26,843 bases of DNA, from contig CAJKOW010000027.1 in NCBI GenBank assembly GCA_905201685.1, positions 1 through 26,843 of the forward strand, in the 5' to 3' direction. The notes under the pieces were generated by a model. It had not been told where the DNA came from. It made no database searches and saw nothing but the letters and a program-made list of their open reading frames with translations. The number at the start of each line of letters is the position of its first letter. Positions within the stretch are counted from its first letter, which is position 1. Of the stretch, positions 22,954-26,843 are shown piece after piece. A program made the position numbers and the translations under genes. The stretch comes from an uncultured Bacteroides sp. Lineage in GTDB: Bacteria; Bacteroidota; Bacteroidia; Bacteroidales; Bacteroidaceae.

Positions 22954-23832
22954 ATGAAGAAATATTTTCCCCCTTCCGAACTGATTATCAACGAAGACGG
23001 TTCTGTTTTCCACTTGCATGTAAAGCCTGAATGGCTGGCCGATAAAGTAATCCTTGTGGGCGATCCCGGTCGTGTAGCCCTCGTTGCTTCGCATTTTGAA
23101 AATAAAGAGTGCGAAGTAGAGAGCCGGGAATTTCATACCATTACCGGCAGCTATCAGGGGAAACGCATCACTGTAGTATCTACCGGCATCGGATGTGACA
23201 ACGTGGACATCGTAATGAACGAACTTGACGCGCTGGCCAATATCAATTTCCAAACGCGCGAAGAGAACGACTGCTTCCGCCAGCTTGAAATCGTACGTAT
23301 CGGTACATGCGGCGGTCTTCAACCCTATACTCCCGTAGGTACTTTCATTTGTTCTGAAATCTCTGTTGGCTTCGACGGCCTGCTCAACTTCTATGCCGGA
23401 CGCAATGCCGTTTGCGACCTGCCCATGGAACGTGCCTTGCTGAACCACTTAGGATGGAGCGGCAACCTTTGTGCACCTGCTCCGTACGTGATCCATGCAG
23501 ACAAGGAACTGGTAGAACGCATTGCCCGTCAGGACATGGTACGCGGTGTAACGGTGGCATGCGGAGGATTTTTCGGTCCGCAGGGACGCCAACTCCGTAT
23601 TCCTTTGGCCGACCCACATCAGAACGAGAAAATTGAAAGCTTCGAGTATCAGGGACACCGCATCACCAACTTCGAGATGGAGAGTTCGGCACTGGCCGGA
23701 CTGAGCCGACTGATGGGGCACAAAGCTACTACCGTTTGCATGGTCATTGCCAACCGACTGATCAAGGAAGCCAATACTGGTTACAAGAATCAGATAGACG
23801 ACCTGATCAAAGCAGTATTAGACCGCATCTAA
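22954..23832 (+). CDS. Nucleoside phosphorylase (uridine phosphorylase-like)
   Basis: PNP/UDP-family enzyme that splits a nucleoside with phosphate. The 292-residue protein has LVGDPGRVALVA (about 35-46), STGIGCDNVDIV, the phosphate loop region RIGTCGGLQPYTPVG, and NFEMESSALAGLSRLMG near the end with the ribose-binding ME pair. It is about 40 residues longer than E. coli uridine phosphorylase (253 aa), so the base specificity is uncertain. The ATG at 22954 is preferred over the in-frame TTG at 22948. It is separated from fRMsr downstream by the second foldback repeat. Confidence 0.88.
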   Translation: MKKYFPPSELIINEDGSVFHLHVKPEWLADKVILVGDPGRVALVASHFENKECEVESREFHTITGSYQGKRITVVSTGIGCDNVDIVMNELDALANINFQTREENDCFRQLEIVRIGTCGGLQPYTPVGTFICSEISVGFDGLLNFYAGRNAVCDLPMERALLNHLGWSGNLCAPAPYVIHADKELVERIARQDMVRGVTVACGGFFGPQGRQLRIPLADPHQNEKIESFEYQGHRITNFEMESSALAGLSRLMGHKATTVCMVIANRLIKEANTGYKNQIDDLIKAVLDRI

Positions 23833-23858
23833 CAGTTTCCTAAAAAAAATAAAACTAA

Positions 23859-24050
23859 CTCAAGTTTCGCAAATGCTCAACTTGCAGAAGTTAAAGGAGT
23901 TAGAAGAAGTTATCGCCCACGATGGTGGGCTTAGGAGTTAAAAGCCAATAGATTAAGTGCATGGCTTGTATCCTTTTCACAAAGGTATTGGCTTAACTCC
24001 TTAACTTCTTAACTCCTTAACTACAACCTATTAATAAACTTGCGAAACTA
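23859..24050 (+). repeat. Foldback dispersed repeat, copy 2 (MITE-like), upstream of fRMsr
   Basis: Same element and same orientation as 4640-4828, with the same order of parts: CTCAAGTTTCGCAA end, GGAGTTA/GAAGTTA runs, the hairpin GCCCAC-GATG-GTGGGC (stem kept, loop changed), TTCACAAAGGTATTGGCTTAACT, then TTAACTCC/TTAACTTC runs and CTTGCGAAACT. The inner pairing partners have changed together relative to copy 1 (GAAGTTAA/TTAACTTC versus GGAGTTAA/TTAACTCC). It is flanked by AAAACTAA on both sides (23851-23858 and 24051-24058). The right end is 13 bp before the fRMsr ATG. Confidence 0.8.
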
Positions 24051-24062
24051 AAAACTAAATAA

Positions 24063-24557
24063 ATGGAAGCAAGTTTCAAGACCAATGAAAATATGAGTAA
24101 AGAGGAACGCTATCAGGCGTTCCTCACCCAATTTGCACCACTGATCGAAGGCGAGACCAATGCCGTAAGCATACTGGCCAATACGTCAGCAGCACTGAAG
24201 GAGGCTTTTGATTTCTTTTGGGTAGGCTTTTATATGGTGAATGACGACGAACTGCACTTAGGACCCTTCCAAGGAAGCGTAGCCTGCTACCGCATCAGGA
24301 AAGGCCGTGGTGTATGCGGTACTGCATGGGCAGAAGAAAAGACTCAAGTCGTAGCCGATGTTGACCTCTTCCCCGGCCACATAGCATGCAGTTCGCTCTC
24401 ACGTTCCGAGATTGTAGTACCTGTCATGGGCAACGGAGAAGTAAAAGGAGTACTTGATATCGACAGCGACCAGCCAGCTACCTTCGATGAAACCGACCGT
24501 CAATATTTAGAGGAAATAGTTCACATACTCTCCAAAGCTCTCTATCCACAGCCATAA
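24063..24557 (+). CDS. Free methionine-(R)-sulfoxide reductase (GAF domain)
   Basis: Reduces free methionine-R-sulfoxide, thioredoxin-dependent. The 164-residue protein is a single GAF domain with the three reactive cysteines Cys75, Cys85 and Cys109 (ACYRIRKGRGVCG and GHIACSS), in the spacing known for E. coli fRMsr (84, 94, 118). DFFWVGFYMVNDDEL and GVLDIDSDQPATFD are typical flanking segments. An internal ATG at 24093 (MSKEERYQ) is an alternative start. The 5' UTR would contain or closely follow the foldback repeat. Confidence 0.93.
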   Translation: MEASFKTNENMSKEERYQAFLTQFAPLIEGETNAVSILANTSAALKEAFDFFWVGFYMVNDDELHLGPFQGSVACYRIRKGRGVCGTAWAEEKTQVVADVDLFPGHIACSSLSRSEIVVPVMGNGEVKGVLDIDSDQPATFDETDRQYLEEIVHILSKALYPQP

Positions 24558-24595
24558 TTCTTCTCCCAAGATTTTACGATGTTACGCGAATAACG

Positions 24596-24603
24596 TATCT
24601 TTG
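24596..24603 (+). promoter_or_regulatory. -7 element of the mnmE promoter
   Basis: TATCTTTG matches TAnnTTTG exactly and lies 41 bp before the GTG start. The -33 is weak (TTTT about 20 bp upstream). Confidence 0.55.
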
Positions 24604-24644
24604 CAAATCAAAAGAGAACAGTTTTTTCAGAGAGGTAAACCAAC

Positions 24645-26045
24645 GTGAACATACAACTATCTAACGATACCATTTGTGCCATAGCCACTGCCCCGGGCGG
24701 TGCTATCGGCATCATACGTGTGTCCGGTCCACAAGCCATCATCATCACCGACCGAATTTTCACTCCTGCTACAGGTAAGTCTTTGAACGAACGGCCTGCC
24801 TATACCTTAGCCTTTGGCCAAATCCATACGGATGCAGACGAAGTAGTGGATGAAGTATTGGTCAGCCTCTTTCGTGCTCCTCATTCGTACACGGGCGAAG
24901 ATTCCGTAGAGATTTCATGCCACGGATCTTCGTACATTCTCCAACAAGTCATGCAACTTCTCATCAGAAACGGATGTCGTGCTGCAGGTCCGGGAGAATA
25001 TACCCAACGGGCCTTTCTGAATGGCAAAATGGATCTGAGTCAAGCCGAAGCGGTAGCCGACCTGATAGCCTCAACTTCGGCTGCTACCCACCGCATGGCC
25101 ATGAACCAGATGCGAGGCGGATTCAGTCGTGAACTCGCGCAATTACGGGACAAACTTCTGCACCTCACCTCACTCATGGAATTGGAACTGGACTTCAGTG
25201 ATCATGAAGAACTGGAATTTGCTGACCGTTCGGAGTTACAGTCCATCGCATCCCAAATAGAAACAGTGATCAGCCGTCTGGCCAACTCGTTCAGTGTAGG
25301 CAACGCCCTTAAAAACGGTGTTCCCGTAGCTATCGTAGGCGAAACGAATGCAGGTAAATCGACCTTACTGAATGCCCTTCTGAACGAAGAACGTGCCATT
25401 GTAAGCGACATCCATGGTACCACACGCGACGTCATCGAAGATACTCTGAACTTAGGAGGCATCACCTTCCGCTTCATCGACACGGCCGGCATACGTGATA
25501 CACACGATACCATTGAAAGCTTGGGTATTGAACGTACTTTCCAAAAGCTTGACCAGGCCGACATCATCCTGTGGGTCATTGATGCGACATGTGCTCATGA
25601 GCAATACCACCAGTTGGCTGAAAAGATATTGCCCCGATGCGAAAACAAACACCTCATCCTGGTAGTCAACAAGGCGGATCTGGTCCCTCAGGCCTCATCC
25701 ATCACTTTCGATAGCCTGCCTAAAGACATCCGCGTCATTCCCCTTGCAGCCAAACAGAAAAAAGGCCTAAATGCCCTCCAGAAGCTACTCATCGACTTTG
25801 CTGCCCTACCCGATCTTTCACAAACCGACATAGTCGTAAGCAATATTCGACATTACGAAGCCTTGACCCATGCCCTCTCTGCCATCCATCGCGTACAGGA
25901 AGGACTTTCTACCAACCTTTCCGGTGACTTCATCAGTCAGGATCTACGCGAATGCCTGTACCACCTCGGCGAAATAGTAGGTGGAACTATCGAGACGGAT
26001 GAGGTGCTGGGGAATATATTTAAGAATTTTTGCATCGGCAAGTAA
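24645..26045 (+). CDS. mnmE: tRNA modification GTPase MnmE
   Basis: With MnmG it installs the 5-carboxymethylaminomethyl group on U34 of tRNAs. The 466-residue protein has the folate-binding N-domain (1-120), helical domain, and a G domain: P-loop GETNAGKST (about 229-237), GTTRD switch I, DTAG and NKAD (about 342-345). The C-terminal tip CIGK carries the catalytic Cys. The start is GTG at 24645, since NDTICAIATAPGGAIGIIRVSG is the family N-terminus. A strong terminator follows. The right flank of this gene may be the insertion site of the A/T-rich element beyond it. Confidence 0.97.
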   Translation: MNIQLSNDTICAIATAPGGAIGIIRVSGPQAIIITDRIFTPATGKSLNERPAYTLAFGQIHTDADEVVDEVLVSLFRAPHSYTGEDSVEISCHGSSYILQQVMQLLIRNGCRAAGPGEYTQRAFLNGKMDLSQAEAVADLIASTSAATHRMAMNQMRGGFSRELAQLRDKLLHLTSLMELELDFSDHEELEFADRSELQSIASQIETVISRLANSFSVGNALKNGVPVAIVGETNAGKSTLLNALLNEERAIVSDIHGTTRDVIEDTLNLGGITFRFIDTAGIRDTHDTIESLGIERTFQKLDQADIILWVIDATCAHEQYHQLAEKILPRCENKHLILVVNKADLVPQASSITFDSLPKDIRVIPLAAKQKKGLNALQKLLIDFAALPDLSQTDIVVSNIRHYEALTHALSAIHRVQEGLSTNLSGDFISQDLRECLYHLGEIVGGTIETDEVLGNIFKNFCIGK

Positions 26046-26090
26046 CTATCTGATTATCAATGAATTAAATTGATTATAATCGATTAATAT

Positions 26091-26116
26091 GGCGCTCTTT
26101 ACAGGGCGCCTTTTTT
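26091..26116 (+). terminator. Rho-independent terminator of mnmE
   Basis: GGCGC (26091-26095) and GCGCC (26106-26110) form a G/C-rich stem with a 10-nt loop, followed by TTTTTT (26111-26116). Confidence 0.9.
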
Positions 26117-26150
26117 GTTGCTCTACTGTCAATATTAGTCATTTATAAGC

Positions 26151-26269
26151 TTTGTACATCATCTTTTTGTACCGTTTTTGTACCACGAAGCAAAATTCCG
26201 GCATTTTACGCTGGACAGATTGTGGAGTGAGTTTACGCCATTTTACAGAATTTTACGGGATTATACAGA
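26151..26269 (+). promoter_or_regulatory. Phased short direct repeats at the edge of a probable integrated element
   Basis: TTTTTGTACC occurs at 26164-26173 and 26175-26184 (11-bp step), with TTTGTAC also at 26151. Further right, four 10-bp units AGTTTACGCC, ATTTTACAGA, ATTTTACGGG and ATTATACAGA run head to tail from 26230 to 26269, with another ATTTTACG at 26203. Repeats in register with the helix, between a housekeeping terminator and an excisionase-like gene, are what integrase or excisionase arm sites look like. This accounts for the 250-bp gene-free stretch after mnmE. Confidence 0.45.
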
Positions 26270-26296
26270 TTATTGGGTGAAATAAAGCGAAATAAA

Positions 26297-26843
26297 ATGA
26301 AAAGTAGAATTGAAATTAAAAGAATTTGTGCCTGGTGCGGTAAAGAATTTATTGCCTACAAAACGACGACAAATTGTTGTTCCCATAAGTGTGGAAACGC
26401 ATTATATAAGAAACGTAAGCGTGATGCAGCAATAATTGCCAATAATAATTTAACTGAAAAAATTGTTACAGAAAAACCTATTGAGAAGATTAAAGACAAA
26501 CCTTTTCTGACTATTACAGAAACTGCAATTTACCTTGGAGTAACAAGACCAACAATATATGGTTACCTTAAACGAGGCGATCTAAAAGCAACACGTATAG
26601 GAACTAAATTTCTTTTAAGCAAAGATGACATAAACAATATGTTTAACCATCCTGCAGATTTTAAGTTGCCACCTAAGGAAAAACAAGCAATCACAGAATT
26701 TTATACTACAGCTGAAATTATAGAAAAATTCAATGTTAGCGAATCATGGATATTTGTGATGGCTAGGAAAAATAAAATTCCCAAAACGTTCAATCGTGGT
26801 AAGACTTACTGGAGTAAAAAGCATGTTGATGCTTATTTTTCCT
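26297..26843 (+). CDS. Zinc-ribbon and double excisionase-type HTH protein, 3' truncated by the window
   Basis: The frame is open from ATG at 26297 to the window edge (182 codons, no stop). The N-terminus is a small zinc-ribbon-like module with Cys11, Cys14, Cys27/Cys28 and Cys32 (CAWCGKEF and CCSHKCGN), followed by a basic patch. Two MerR/excisionase-type helix-turn-helix units follow: 70-115 (FLTITETAIYLGVTRPTIYG, then KATRIGTKFLLSKDDI) and 135-182 (FYTTAEIIEKFNVSES, then KTFNRGKTYWSKKHVD). Such HTH proteins commonly lie beside tyrosine recombinases in Bacteroides mobilisable and conjugative elements and act in excision or regulation. The gene is clearly more A/T-rich than mnmE. No integrase is in view; it may follow beyond the edge. 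Confidence 0.75.
   Translation, partial: MKSRIEIKRICAWCGKEFIAYKTTTNCCSHKCGNALYKKRKRDAAIIANNNLTEKIVTEKPIEKIKDKPFLTITETAIYLGVTRPTIYGYLKRGDLKATRIGTKFLLSKDDINNMFNHPADFKLPPKEKQAITEFYTTAEIIEKFNVSESWIFVMARKNKIPKTFNRGKTYWSKKHVDAYFS

Overview
This window looks like a chromosomal segment of a gut Bacteroidales (Bacteroides or Phocaeicola type). The -7 promoter element TAnnTTTG recurs ahead of genes, Shine-Dalgarno signals are weak, and the order mutY-ssb-gldE-phosphopantetheinyl transferase sits beside HU, a 30-residue basic ribosomal-type peptide and RNase E/G. The taxon is inferred from gene content only; no rRNA is present.

Layout. 1-346 is the C-terminal end of a DUF3874 (VirE-associated) protein, a mobile-element-type gene. 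647-5944 is a nucleotide-sugar segment: ugd (UDP-glucuronate), gmd and fcl (GDP-L-fucose). It is interrupted by an A/T-rich two-gene module (2124-3460): a Panacea/SocA antitoxin-type protein overlapping by 4 bp a protein that looks like a GNAT acetyltransferase with a large insertion. 6234-8694 is a PhoB/PhoR-like two-component pair. 8737-10618 holds a cobalamin riboswitch with its own promoter, a terminator-type hairpin and then tryptophanase (tnaA), with no B12 gene between.

10626-14202 is the minus-strand block mutY > ssb > gldE > PPTase. 14355-16535 on the plus strand carries HU, the 30-aa COX24/AURKAIP1-like peptide and RNase E/G. 16843-19717 is a minus-strand block: ttcA-like > DUF486 membrane protein > NADPH alcohol dehydrogenase > DUF6078. 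19859-22836 carries a secreted TPR/beta-propeller protein, NfeD and flotillin FloA. 22954-26045 carries a nucleoside phosphorylase, free-methionine sulfoxide reductase and mnmE. Right after the mnmE terminator the sequence becomes A/T-rich, with phased short direct repeats and an excisionase-like double-HTH gene that runs off the end: probably the edge of an integrated element.

Non-coding structure is the most unusual part. A ~190-bp foldback repeat occurs twice (4640-4828 and 23859-24050), each copy just upstream of a start codon and flanked by its own short direct repeat, like a MITE. A degenerate array with exact 22-bp period lies at 16655-16764. Direct repeats spaced by whole helical turns precede the response regulator and the right-edge HTH gene. 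The best candidates for new biology are the Panacea-GNAT pair, the riboswitch-tnaA arrangement and the structured repeats.
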